Source: Pseudoflavitalea sp. G-6-1-2
Lineage (GTDB): Bacteria; Bacteroidota; Bacteroidia; Chitinophagales; Chitinophagaceae
Assembly: GCF_012927185.1 (NCBI RefSeq)
Contig: NZ_JABBGB010000003.1
Coordinates: 992,001 to 1,056,000 of the forward strand
Direction: 5' to 3'
Length of the DNA: 64,000 nt
The position numbers and the translations under genes are program-made. This document shows, one piece after another, positions 7,515 to 16,762 of the stretch. Below the pieces are notes generated by a model. It did not search any database. It was not told the DNA's origin and worked only from the letters and a program-made list of their open reading frames with translations. Position 1 is the first letter of the stretch. Every line of letters begins with the position of its first letter.

Positions 7515-9644
7515 ATGAAGTTTTTCCCCGAATCGGCCCTTGTGCAGCTGGAATTTGATAAAGTGAAGGCTTTGCTGGTAGAACATTGCAAGAGTGTGTA
7601 TGCCAAGGAAAAAGCACAGGATCTCCGTATTCATACACGTAGAGAGTTTATAGAACTGGAGCTCAGTCAGAGTAACGAATATAAATTGCTGCAGCAGAAT
7701 GGGCAGTACTTTCCCAACGATTATGTACTGAACCTGGCCCGCGATCTGAGGCTGCTCGCCATTCCCGGCGCTGTGCTCAGTGGTGAGCAATTTATCCAGA
7801 TCCGCAAGCTGGCAGACAGTATGTCGCAGATCTTCCGCTGGTTCGACAACGAAAAGCGGATTGCCTATCCTGCCCTCACCAAAGTGATTGCCGACACTTA
7901 CTACGAAAAAGCCATCCTGGCCATGATCGATGAAGTGCTCGACGAGCAGGGCGTAGTGAAAGACAATGCCTCCGAAGAGCTGGCCCGCATCCGCCTCAGC
8001 CTCTACAAACGACGCAACGACCTGCGCCGCATGTTCGACCGCATTGTGAAAGGCCTCGGTAAACAGGGCTATGTGGCCGATATCGAAGAAGCCTTCCTCA
8101 ACGGAAGAAGAGTGGTGGCCGTTTTTGCCGAGCAGAAACGCCAGGTACGCGGCATCCTTCACGGCGAGAGCGATACACGCAAAACAGCTTTCATCGAACC
8201 CGAAGAAACCATCGAGCTCAACAACGAAATATTTGCACTGGAGAACGAAGAGAGCCGCGAAGTATACCGCATCCTCCGCGATCTCACTGCCAGCGTATCG
8301 GTATATGCAGCGCTGCTGCGCACGTACCACGATATACTCGGCGAGTTCGATTTCATCCGCGGCAAAGCAAAACTGGCCGTTGATATCAATGGCAACTTTC
8401 CGCTGCTCTCCGATAAAAGCGTAATCAAACTGATCAACGCCTATCATCCGCTGCTGTATCTGTACAATCTCCGTTCACAGAAACCTACCATCCCAACGCA
8501 GATCTCACTGAACGAGAAAGAAAGGATACTGGTTATCTCAGGTCCCAATGCCGGCGGTAAAACCGTTACCATGAAAACGGTAGGGCTGCTGCAGATAATG
8601 CTGCAGGCGGGTTTGCTGATACCGGTGCATCCTGATTCCGAGATCGGCATCTTCAAACAAATGATGATCCATATCGGCGACACGCAGAGCCTCGAATTCG
8701 AACTCAGCACCTACAGTTCGCATCTCAAGCATATGAAACATATGATCGAGAATGCGAACGGCAGAACGCTGTTCTTCATCGATGAGCTGGGAAGCGGATC
8801 TGACCCCAATCTCGGCGGATCTTTCGCGGAAGTGATCATGGAAGAGCTGGTGAAGAAACATGCTATCGGCATCGTTACCACGCACTATCTCAACCTGAAA
8901 GTGATGGCCAACAAAACGCCCGGTATCATCAACGGCGCCATGGCATTCGACGAAACCAATCTGCTGCCGCTGTACAAACTCATCATCGGAAAACCCGGAA
9001 GCTCCTATACCTTCTCCATCGCGGAACGCATCGGTCTCGATCCTTCGCTGATTGCGCGCGCACGCAAGCTGGTAGATGAAGATCATTTCCGCCTCGATAA
9101 ACTGCTCAACCGCACCGAACAGGATCTCCGCGAAATAGAGAAGAAAGAAACGGAACTGAACAAAGCGCTCAAAGAGAACGAACGGATGCGCAAAGAGATG
9201 GAAGCGCTCATCAATAAAGAGAAACACCATCAGCAGGTAGAGTTGCTGAAACATCAGAACAAGATCACTGAAGACAGGATCGCTTACCTCAAAGACATGG
9301 AGCGCAAGCTCAAACAGATTGTGCTCGACTGGCGCAAAACTGAAGTAACCGAAGATCGTAAAGAACTGATCAAACAATTGCAGATACTGCTGTTCAAGCA
9401 AAACCAGCAGCATGCGAACGAAAAAGTGAAGAAGAAGATCGGGTCGAAGTACGATACAGTGGGTGGAGAGGTCGTTGTAGGCAATAAGGTGCTGATGAAA
9501 AAGAACCATCAGGTAGGAGAGGTGAAAGAGATCAGGGGAAGGAAGGCAGTGGTGCAATTGGGGCTGATGCCGATCACTGTTGATCTGGGAGATCTCGTAG
9601 TGGTGGCGGAGAAGCCGGAAGATGAGAAGCAAAAGGCGAAATAG
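7515..9644 (+). CDS. MutS2-like DNA-binding ATPase lacking the Smr nuclease domain
   Basis: A 709-residue protein of the MutS2 branch of the MutS family, whose members act on recombination intermediates or collided ribosomes. The ATPase core has Walker A GPNAGGKT at residues 343-350, Walker B with Asp423-Glu424 in FFIDELGSGSDPN, and a following THY segment. A long charged coiled coil spans about residues 520-630. The C-terminus ends in a KOW-like beta segment (VVGNKVLMKKNHQVGEVKEI) and a short charged tail. The Smr endonuclease domain that brings typical MutS2 to about 780 residues is absent. ATG 7515 is supported by a promoter element 28 bases upstream. Confidence 0.88.
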   Translation: MKFFPESALVQLEFDKVKALLVEHCKSVYAKEKAQDLRIHTRREFIELELSQSNEYKLLQQNGQYFPNDYVLNLARDLRLLAIPGAVLSGEQFIQIRKLADSMSQIFRWFDNEKRIAYPALTKVIADTYYEKAILAMIDEVLDEQGVVKDNASEELARIRLSLYKRRNDLRRMFDRIVKGLGKQGYVADIEEAFLNGRRVVAVFAEQKRQVRGILHGESDTRKTAFIEPEETIELNNEIFALENEESREVYRILRDLTASVSVYAALLRTYHDILGEFDFIRGKAKLAVDINGNFPLLSDKSVIKLINAYHPLLYLYNLRSQKPTIPTQISLNEKERILVISGPNAGGKTVTMKTVGLLQIMLQAGLLIPVHPDSEIGIFKQMMIHIGDTQSLEFELSTYSSHLKHMKHMIENANGRTLFFIDELGSGSDPNLGGSFAEVIMEELVKKHAIGIVTTHYLNLKVMANKTPGIINGAMAFDETNLLPLYKLIIGKPGSSYTFSIAERIGLDPSLIARARKLVDEDHFRLDKLLNRTEQDLREIEKKETELNKALKENERMRKEMEALINKEKHHQQVELLKHQNKITEDRIAYLKDMERKLKQIVLDWRKTEVTEDRKELIKQLQILLFKQNQQHANEKVKKKIGSKYDTVGGEVVVGNKVLMKKNHQVGEVKEIRGRKAVVQLGLMPITVDLGDLVVVAEKPEDEKQKAK

Positions 9645-9664
9645 CGGATCACAATTTTTACAAT

Positions 9665-10120
9665 ATGGATCAACCCAAAGCCACAGTAGTGCTGAGCGGT
9701 GAGAAGCAGATCGTACGCACGCAAAACAGCGAATACGTTTTTCATATTTCTTCGTATACGACCAATGGTAAGCTCAGCATTTACGAAGCAACTTTCAGAA
9801 CGCCGGGGAAGAATAAGAACCTGCATTATCATAAGATCATCACCGAAACATTTACTGTTCTGGAAGGGGAGTTCTACTTCAATCTTGCAGACGAAGAAAT
9901 GGTGTTGAAGCCCGGTGATTCTCTGGTAGTACCTCCCACTGTAATACATGGTTTCAGGGCAAAATTACCTGGCAGCAAGCTGCTGATAGGGTTTACCGAC
10001 AGCCCTGAAAGAGACGATTTCTTTGTTAAGTTGGCGCAGATCGTGAACGGAGAATTGGTGTTGAATGAAAAGGAGAAGGAAGGGTTTTATAATTCGTACG
10101 ATCAGTATTATCCGGTGTGA
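9665..10120 (+). CDS. Cupin domain protein
   Basis: A 151-residue single cupin barrel. Motif 1 is HYHKIITETFTVLEGEFYF, with a Tyr between the two His of the usual HxH; the conserved Glu follows. Motif 2 is PGDSLVVPPTVIHGF with the last His. These residues suggest a metal-binding small-molecule enzyme or sensor, but the substrate cannot be told. It lies 20 bases after the MutS2-like gene and may be cotranscribed. A convergent terminator follows. Confidence 0.8.
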   Translation: MDQPKATVVLSGEKQIVRTQNSEYVFHISSYTTNGKLSIYEATFRTPGKNKNLHYHKIITETFTVLEGEFYFNLADEEMVLKPGDSLVVPPTVIHGFRAKLPGSKLLIGFTDSPERDDFFVKLAQIVNGELVLNEKEKEGFYNSYDQYYPV

Positions 10121-10143
10121 GAGCCGGGTAAGTGAAAATAAAA

Positions 10144-10176
10144 CAAGAGGACGCTTCATAACAAAGCGTCCTCTTG
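10144..10176. terminator. Bidirectional terminator between cupin gene and small minus-strand gene
   Basis: A 13-bp perfect stem (CAAGAGGACGCTT / AAGCGTCCTCTTG) with a 7-base loop. It is followed on the minus strand by TTTTATTTT. It lies between two convergent genes and can serve both. Confidence 0.85.
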
Positions 10177-10202
10177 CAGTCTTATGATGGAATCCACAAG
10201 CC

Positions 10203-10442
10203 CTACAATCCCGGCTTGTCTACTTTGTGATCGTACAAAAACTTCGCCTGCTGCGAAATAAAAGTAGCCAGTCCTTCCCCTTCAACTGCCAGCTCTTTCA
10301 GCTTATCCACTATCGGTTTTCCCGCGCGCGGATAACTATAGCTGTAACTCGTATCATCATTATACCACACAGTGATCCTTTCGTCTTCAATCTGATACTT
10401 CGAAATAGGAGAATTGCCGCTTTTGTTCAGATACTTTTCCAT
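10203..10442 (-). CDS. Small hypothetical protein, KTSC-like
   Basis: A 79-residue soluble protein with no signal peptide. Its core (SPISKYQIEDERITVWYND, then YSYSYPRAG) has the alternating pattern of the KTSC domain, a short beta domain found alone or on lysyl-tRNA synthetase-related proteins; this match is by eye and weak. It has its own downstream terminator and starts at a clear ATG. No function is assigned. Confidence 0.6.
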   Translation of the reverse strand: MEKYLNKSGNSPISKYQIEDERITVWYNDDTSYSYSYPRAGKPIVDKLKELAVEGEGLATFISQQAKFLYDHKVDKPGL

Positions 10443-10487
10443 CTGATAAGATTTGGTTTATGGTTAATTGAAAATTGTCGGGGGATT

Positions 10488-10514
10488 AAAAAAGCCCTCC
10501 TTGCAAGAGGGCTT
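10488..10514 (-). terminator. Intrinsic terminator of the CBS protein gene
   Basis: An 8-bp stem (AAGCCCTC / GAGGGCTT) with a 7-base loop is followed on the minus strand by a T tract. It lies 32 bases past the stop of the CBS gene. Confidence 0.85.
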
Positions 10515-10545
10515 CCGCTGCACGGGTACTGCAGCCATGAGTAAT

Positions 10546-10983
10546 TTATCTTGAACTGTGCAGATAATCTTTTAACTGCGTAATGGTTTCTTCATGAGAA
10601 AGAATGGTTTCTTTCACCACATCGTTGATGGAAATGATCCCGATCACATGATCTAAATCAAATACAGGCAGATATCGGATATTTTTATCGGACATCAGCT
10701 GCATGCAGTAATCGATGGAGTCGGCTGTAGTTACCCTGGGGTAATCCGACGTCATTATTTCCTCCACTTTTGTATCGGTAGAGGATTTTCCTTTCAGGAT
10801 GATCTTACGGCTGTAATCGCGTTCGGTCATGATACCGGCATACTTTCCATCTTCCATAACCATTACAGAACCGATATTGCGGTCGGCCATGATCTGCAAT
10901 GCTTCAAGTACTGAAGTACCAGGGGTTACTGTAGTGATGTTGCTTCCCTTTCTTAACAGGATGTCGGTTACTTTTTTGTTCAT
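10546..10983 (-). CDS. CBS-domain pair protein
   Basis: A 145-residue protein made of two CBS motifs: residues about 8-60 (VLEALQIMADRNIGSVMVME, GIMTERDYSRKI) and 72-130 (TTADSIDYCMQLMSDKNIRY, GIISINDVVKETI). Stand-alone CBS pairs of this size bind adenine nucleotides or related ligands and act as small regulatory modules. The TERDYSRKI and SINDVV loops are the usual nucleotide-contact positions. No partner enzyme is adjacent. Confidence 0.9.
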   Translation of the reverse strand: MNKKVTDILLRKGSNITTVTPGTSVLEALQIMADRNIGSVMVMEDGKYAGIMTERDYSRKIILKGKSSTDTKVEEIMTSDYPRVTTADSIDYCMQLMSDKNIRYLPVFDLDHVIGIISINDVVKETILSHEETITQLKDYLHSSR

Positions 10984-11096
10984 ACAGCATGTTGGTTTTA
11001 GTGAAGAATCGTTATACGTAATTTACAAAAAAACATCCACTTTTTTACTAGATTTATGGTCTCATTCCGGGAATTTCCAATTTCATACCCATCGCT

Positions 11097-11723
11097 ATGA
11101 TTGCTGATGATAATAGTTTCAATATGGCTGAGTTTCAGCAGGGTAGCCCCCTCGCTGTAGCAAGGCTTTTCGAAATGCTCTACCGTCCGCTGGTATATTT
11201 TGCCGTTTCCATCACCCACGATAAAGCCGAAGCGGAAGACATTGTGGTGGAATGTTTCGAAAAGGCCATGATCAAAAAAATGGATTTTGACAGTCTCCCC
11301 AATCTCCGTTCTTTTCTGTATGTAGCCACCCGGAACGCCTGCTTCAATTACCTCAGATCACTCAAAGTAGATGCCCGTTCACAGCAGGAACTGCAGTATC
11401 TGTACAATCCAATGAATAACGATAATGCAGACCTGCAGCAGATTGAATCGGAAGTGCTGAGCAGCATTCTCGCAGAAATTGAATCCCTGCCCACACAATG
11501 CAGGCAGGTATTCCGCCATGTGTATTTCGGACAGCTCGATACCCGCGAGATTGCCGGAAGAATGGGCATCAGCATCAAGACCGTACGCAATCAGAAAGCA
11601 CGTGCTATCCGTTTGCTGCAGACACGGCTACTGAAAAAAGGACTGCTTCCGGCCGTATTTCTGTTGCAGATCCTCATCAACCAAAGGATGCTGGCCGAAC
11701 AGCCTGCCTCCCTGCTTGCATAG
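11097..11723 (+). CDS. ECF RNA polymerase sigma factor (FecI-like)
   Basis: A 208-residue sigma-70 family protein. Region 2 spans about residues 18-85 (LYRPLVYFAVSITHDKAEAE, EDIVVECFEKAM, LRSFLYVATRNACFNYLRS). Region 4 spans about 125-185 (SLPTQCRQVFRHVYFGQLDT, REIAGRMGISIKTVRNQKAR). The gene is followed by a FecR anti-sigma gene and an STN-containing SusC gene, the standard cell-surface signalling order in Bacteroidota. It should direct transcription of the downstream uptake genes when released from FecR. Confidence 0.93.
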   Translation: MIADDNSFNMAEFQQGSPLAVARLFEMLYRPLVYFAVSITHDKAEAEDIVVECFEKAMIKKMDFDSLPNLRSFLYVATRNACFNYLRSLKVDARSQQELQYLYNPMNNDNADLQQIESEVLSSILAEIESLPTQCRQVFRHVYFGQLDTREIAGRMGISIKTVRNQKARAIRLLQTRLLKKGLLPAVFLLQILINQRMLAEQPASLLA

Positions 11724-11852
11724 CAGCAAAAAAAATATGAAAATGCTTTGGGCGTTTCGCCCTTCTCCTTGTTACACTTACAGGATCAGCGCCGGAATGC
11801 GCTGTCTGCAGGCATACACCACAGTTGGCGCATATCCGTACAAGTATAAATC

Positions 11853-13013
11853 ATGACAAGAATTACCTGGCTTATCACCCGTTACCTGCGAGATGAACTC
11901 AGTACTGCCGAAAAGCAGGAACTGGAGGATTGGATTGCTGCAGACCCAAACCGCAAAAAATGGATGCAGCGGTTTGAAGAGCCCGGAATTCACGGTCTCC
12001 TTTATAATATGAGTGAGATCAACTGGAAAGATGGACATGAAAAATTCCTGCAAAGGAACCCGCAATACAGAGAAACTGAACGAAGGCCAACAGTGTTTTT
12101 TCATAAGTGGATGGCTGCTGCAGCCATCCTGCTGCTGATACTGGGTGCAGGCGCCTGGTGGATCCTGCACAGGCAATCAATTCCGTCTGATCCTGTGCAG
12201 CGATCTCAGCAACCTTATGCACAGGATGTTCAGCCGGGTTCAGAGAAAGCTACGCTAACTACCGGAAATGAACAGCCGGTATTGCTTGACACATTGAAAT
12301 CGGCCAACGGAAAATATACCAATGAAAACGGTCAACTGAATTATAGCCATGATCAAAACATTGATGCCGCCGTGTCCATGAATACCGTCACCACGCCAAA
12401 AGGCGGCACTTACCGCGTAGTGCTGCCCGATGGCACCAAAGTGTGGCTGAACGCAGCTTCTTCCATCCGCTTCCCGTCTGCATTCACCGGCAACGAAAGA
12501 AAAGTGACCGTAGATGGCGAGCTGTATTTCGATGTGGCGAAAGACGCGCAAAAACAATTCATCGTACAAAGCAATCACAGCACCACAACAGTGCTGGGAA
12601 CGCAATTCAATATAGCTGATTACAGCAACGACCCGTACACCAGTACCACATTGGTTCAGGGAAAAGTGGTCGTGAGCAAAGGCGATAACAAAGTGATGCT
12701 GCAACCAGGATCGCAATCTGTAATCAGCAACACAAACGATGCAGCACCGATCAGCATCAGAGATGCCAACCTCGAAGAAACAGTGGCCTGGAAAAATGGC
12801 TATTTCATTTTCAATGATGCACAACTCCCGGAGATCATGAGAATGGTGGAAAGATGGTACAATGTCTCCGTTATCTATGAAGCAACTATCAGCAAACAAT
12901 TTGTGGGTGTGATAAGGCGTAATGAGCCGCTGTCGAAATTGCTGCAATTGCTTGAGCTCACCGGTGAGGTGAAATTCAGCATCAACGGTAATACTGTAAA
13001 AGTCAGCCGCTGA
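11853..13013 (+). CDS. FecR family anti-sigma factor
   Basis: A 386-residue inner-membrane regulator. The cytoplasmic N-terminus (about residues 1-85) binds the sigma factor. One transmembrane helix lies near 88-108 (MAAAAILLLILGAGAWWIL). The periplasmic FecR domain follows (TPKGGTYRVVLPDGTKVWLN, VDGELYFDVAKD, VLGTQFNIADYS), then a C-terminal DUF4974-type domain (WKNGYFIFNDAQLPEIMRMV). It would receive the signal from the STN domain of the SusC protein encoded next and control the ECF sigma factor encoded upstream. Confidence 0.95.
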   Translation: MTRITWLITRYLRDELSTAEKQELEDWIAADPNRKKWMQRFEEPGIHGLLYNMSEINWKDGHEKFLQRNPQYRETERRPTVFFHKWMAAAAILLLILGAGAWWILHRQSIPSDPVQRSQQPYAQDVQPGSEKATLTTGNEQPVLLDTLKSANGKYTNENGQLNYSHDQNIDAAVSMNTVTTPKGGTYRVVLPDGTKVWLNAASSIRFPSAFTGNERKVTVDGELYFDVAKDAQKQFIVQSNHSTTTVLGTQFNIADYSNDPYTSTTLVQGKVVVSKGDNKVMLQPGSQSVISNTNDAAPISIRDANLEETVAWKNGYFIFNDAQLPEIMRMVERWYNVSVIYEATISKQFVGVIRRNEPLSKLLQLLELTGEVKFSINGNTVKVSR

Positions 13014-13149
13014 GCTGATTTACATACTGATCTGTTCATTCCATTAATGCAACCATAAACCAATCCTTGCAGTACTGCGGCCGCGGTACTGGTGTATCCT
13101 TTTCGAAGATTGATAACAACAATTGCACAACCCAAAACACAACGCTACG

Positions 13150-16100
13150 ATGAAATGCTTTTTTCACGTTGGCGATGATCGGTTGCATGCCGGCTATTAC
13201 TGCAAAGCCGCAGCATGTATGGTTGCCCGTTCATCGTTCAAAAGGTTCTGTTGTATAGCCATCTGCTTTACACTGCTGCTTTTTATTGCCCAACAGGCAA
13301 ATGCTCATACACAGGAACAACCAATTACGCTTAAAGTAAAGAATGCCTCTCTCGAATCGGTTTTTGCCGAAATCAAAAAGCAAACCGGCCTCAATTTCAT
13401 CTACACCAGAGACCTGCTGCAGAAAGCAGGCAAGATCACCATCGATGTAAAAAACGAATCACTCGAACGCGCACTTGAACTTATTCTCAAAGATCAGCCA
13501 CTCACGTATTCTCTGGTTGATCAGTACGTGGTGATCAGAAAAAAAGAACCTCCTGCAAAATCAATGGAAACAACCGATAGCAATCCACGCATTGTGCAGG
13601 GATCTGTTATCAATGGCAAAGGCGAAGCTGTTGTAGGCGCCACCGTTTCGGTAAAAGGAAGTAAGAACACTACTTTCACAGATGAAACAGGAAGGTTTAC
13701 ATTGCGCGATGTACAGGCAGGGGATATGCTGGTAATTACGAGCATTGGTTATGCTTCGAGAGAAGTGGAAGCGATGAAGAATGGTCCGTTGATCATTTCG
13801 CTTCAGCCGAGGGTGAATGAGCTGATACCGGTTGCGGTGGTGATCAGTACGGGTTATCAACAGGTATCGAAGGAAAGGATGGTGGGATCATTTTCACAGC
13901 TTGACAGCGCAGCGTTTCATCGCAGGGCAGGATTGAATATCCTCGACAGATTGGATGGAACAGTAACTGGTGTGCTGTTCAACAGAAACAGTGCAAATGT
14001 ACCCATCCAGATCAGAGGTATCAGCACTGTAGGAATGGCTGGAGCCAATGAAGCGCCTGCTTATGCTCCGCTGATTATTCTCGACAATTTTCCTTACAAT
14101 GGAACACTCGAAAATATCAATCCAAATGATATCAAAGATATTACTGTATTGAAGGATGCAGCTGCTGCATCCATCTGGGGAGCAAGAGCCGGCAATGGTG
14201 TTATTGTGATCACTACTAAGAGAGGAAGTTTCAATCAACCGCTAAAAATTACAGCTACTGCCAACTTAACCGTTACTTCCAAGCCCGACCTCTTTCATAT
14301 TCCACAGATGACCAGCAGCGATTTTATAGATGCAGAACGTTTCCTTTATGATCAGAGTTTTTATGATGGGGAAATCGATAATTCAACCCGGCCGGTAATT
14401 TCACCGGTGGTTGAAATTCTGGAGAGGAAAAAGGCCGGAACCATCACTGCTGAAGAAGCTGAACAACAAATAAACTCACTACGTAAGAAAGACCTTCGTA
14501 ATGATCTGAACGATTATGTATATCGCACCGGCGTAAATCAGCAATATCATGTAAGCCTCAACGGAGGCTCCGAAAAGATTAGCTATCTGCTGAGTGCAGG
14601 CTACGACAAATCCACCCCTGGTATTCAGGGATCCAGGCCCGACCAGCGTTTCAGCCTGCAATCACAAAATACCTTCCGCATCAGTCCGACTTTCGATCTC
14701 AATGCCGGAGTTCAACTCTCGCAAACCAATAACAGGTCGGTTGATTTTGCTTCATTTCTCCTGCCGGGTGCAGGTAAAGCAAACTATTACCCATATGCGC
14801 AATTAAGAGGTACAGACGGATCTGTTCTTGCTACTCCTAAAGAATATCGCACACTGTATACCGACACTGCCGGCGGAGGTAAATTGCTTCCCTGGCAATA
14901 TCGCATGCTGGACGAAATAAGCATGTACGATAGGAAGAGTGACAATCTCTTTGTACGGTTAGACCTTGGCGCAGCATGGCGGTACAGAGATTGGTTGAAG
15001 GCTGAGGTAAGATATCAGTATACAACCCAGCAGATCGAAAGCAGGCAGTATTTTAGTCCTGATACCTGGTACGCAAGAAATATGATCAATCTCTTCTCCG
15101 CACCTGATAATAATAAGATCGTAAGAAATATTCCGATGGGTGGTATTCTTGATGCAGCCAATGTACGCGGAACTACGCACAACGCCAGAGCCCAGGTGAA
15201 TATCCGGAAAACCTGGAATATTCATGAGCTGGCAGTAATGGTTGCAGGTGAGATCAGTGAAACACGCAACAGCTCGGGGCAGCGGAGAATGTACGGCTAT
15301 CGCGATGAATGGGGCACTTATTCTTCCAATCTCGATTTCAGTAAACCATTCGATACATGGGAGGGATTGGCGGGATCTCTCTATATCCCTTACGGAAATG
15401 ACGAAGGGGTTTCGACATTGAACCGTTTTGTCTCATTGTTGGGAAACGCTTCTTATACATTGATGGGTAGATATTCTGCCTATGTAAGTGCAAGAAGGGA
15501 TGGCGCCAATGTATTCGGTGTAAGAACCAATAACAAATGGAAGCCTTTATGGTCGGCAGGTGTCAACTGGGATATCGCCAGAGAACCTTTCTATAACGTA
15601 ACATGGTTGCAGACGTTGAAACTTCGCCTTGCCATGGGATATATGGGAAATGTAAGTGTAGGGCGGTCTGGATTCCCAACCATAAAATTTATCAGCACCA
15701 TTTCTCCAACAGGCCTGCCATCTGCTGTTTTGGGAGCCCCCCCCAATCCTGATCTTCGGTGGGAATCGGTCAAAACAATCAACGTTGGAGTTGATTTTGG
15801 ATTACTCAAAGGAAGATTGTCCGGAGGTTTTGAACTGTTTACAAAAAGATCAGATTATCTCATCTCGAATACACCGCTCGACCCTACTTCGGGTGTAAGC
15901 AGTTATGTGGTAAATAGTGCGCAATTGAAGGGAAATGGTTTTGAGTTCACCCTTAATTCTGTCAATATCCGGGTGCCGTTTGTCTGGGAAACAAGAGCAG
16001 GATTTAGTTACAACAAAACCATTGTTCAAAAATATTATCAACCACTTGGAAACTCAATAATCAGTCTGTTCTTCAATCCGGATGTAAATCCGGTGGAAGG

Positions 16101-16740
16101 AAGAATGGCATGGGGACTTTCCAGCTACCGCTGGGCAGGGCTTGATCCGGAGACCGGTGATCCGAGAGGCTATCTGAATAAAACCATCAGCAACGATTAT
16201 CAGAAACTTGCTCAGGATTCGGTAGAGAACCAGATCTTCAACGGATCTTCCATTCCACTGATTAACGGATTTCTCACCAATACCTTTCATTTCCGTGGTT
16301 TCTCTCTTTCAGCGAATATCATATACCGGCTGAATTACTATTACCGCAGACCTACCATCAACTATTCCAATCTTTTTTACCAATGGCAGGGGAATGCTGA
16401 TTATGCAGACAGATGGCAGAAATTGGGTGATGAAGCACTTACCACCGTACCATCCATGATTTACCCTGCGGATGATCGAAGGGATCAATTCTATACTTAT
16501 TCAGAAGTGAATGTAAAAAGGGCAGACAATATCCGGTTGCAGGATATAAGGCTCAGCTATCAGTGGAGCAGGATAAAACAACTTTCCATTCCGGTGCAAA
16601 GCGTGCAGGTTTACTGCTATGTAAACAACCTGAACTGGTTTCTCTGGAAGAAAGATGGCGGCAGGCTGGATCCTGATAACCCGACACAGAGCTATCCTGT
16701 ATTGCGTGCTGTTACTTTCGGAACCATCATTCAATTCTGA
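13150..16740 (+). CDS. SusC/RagA TonB-dependent outer-membrane transporter with STN signalling domain
   Basis: About 1,196 residues from ATG 13150; a TTG 27 bases earlier and an ATG at 13219 are alternatives, the last placing the signal peptide (IAICFTLLLFIAQQANA) closest to the start. Domains in order: signal peptide; STN domain (VKNASLESVFAEIKKQTGLN, then LELILKDQPLTYSLVDQYVV); carboxypeptidase-like beta domain (IVQGSVINGKGEAVVGATVS); TonB plug with IQIRGIST and LKDAAAASIWGARAGNGVIV; then the 22-strand barrel. The STN domain marks it as a signalling transporter paired with FecR. The SusD gene follows after 22 bases. The substrate is unknown, but the protease gene downstream points to peptides or proteins. 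Confidence 0.93.
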   Translation: MKCFFHVGDDRLHAGYYCKAAACMVARSSFKRFCCIAICFTLLLFIAQQANAHTQEQPITLKVKNASLESVFAEIKKQTGLNFIYTRDLLQKAGKITIDVKNESLERALELILKDQPLTYSLVDQYVVIRKKEPPAKSMETTDSNPRIVQGSVINGKGEAVVGATVSVKGSKNTTFTDETGRFTLRDVQAGDMLVITSIGYASREVEAMKNGPLIISLQPRVNELIPVAVVISTGYQQVSKERMVGSFSQLDSAAFHRRAGLNILDRLDGTVTGVLFNRNSANVPIQIRGISTVGMAGANEAPAYAPLIILDNFPYNGTLENINPNDIKDITVLKDAAAASIWGARAGNGVIVITTKRGSFNQPLKITATANLTVTSKPDLFHIPQMTSSDFIDAERFLYDQSFYDGEIDNSTRPVISPVVEILERKKAGTITAEEAEQQINSLRKKDLRNDLNDYVYRTGVNQQYHVSLNGGSEKISYLLSAGYDKSTPGIQGSRPDQRFSLQSQNTFRISPTFDLNAGVQLSQTNNRSVDFASFLLPGAGKANYYPYAQLRGTDGSVLATPKEYRTLYTDTAGGGKLLPWQYRMLDEISMYDRKSDNLFVRLDLGAAWRYRDWLKAEVRYQYTTQQIESRQYFSPDTWYARNMINLFSAPDNNKIVRNIPMGGILDAANVRGTTHNARAQVNIRKTWNIHELAVMVAGEISETRNSSGQRRMYGYRDEWGTYSSNLDFSKPFDTWEGLAGSLYIPYGNDEGVSTLNRFVSLLGNASYTLMGRYSAYVSARRDGANVFGVRTNNKWKPLWSAGVNWDIAREPFYNVTWLQTLKLRLAMGYMGNVSVGRSGFPTIKFISTISPTGLPSAVLGAPPNPDLRWESVKTINVGVDFGLLKGRLSGGFELFTKRSDYLISNTPLDPTSGVSSYVVNSAQLKGNGFEFTLNSVNIRVPFVWETRAGFSYNKTIVQKYYQPLGNSIISLFFNPDVNPVEGRMAWGLSSYRWAGLDPETGDPRGYLNKTISNDYQKLAQDSVENQIFNGSSIPLINGFLTNTFHFRGFSLSANIIYRLNYYYRRPTINYSNLFYQWQGNADYADRWQKLGDEALTTVPSMIYPADDRRDQFYTYSEVNVKRADNIRLQDIRLSYQWSRIKQLSIPVQSVQVYCYVNNLNWFLWKKDGGRLDPDNPTQSYPVLRAVTFGTIIQF

Positions 16741-16762
16741 TTAACGATTTAATGTACTTTTT

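Noticed and set aside
7446-9632. Minus-strand frames of 333 and 364 codons opposite the MutS2-like gene
   Set aside because: Both mirror the coding frame of a clear ATPase gene and contain no recognisable motif.
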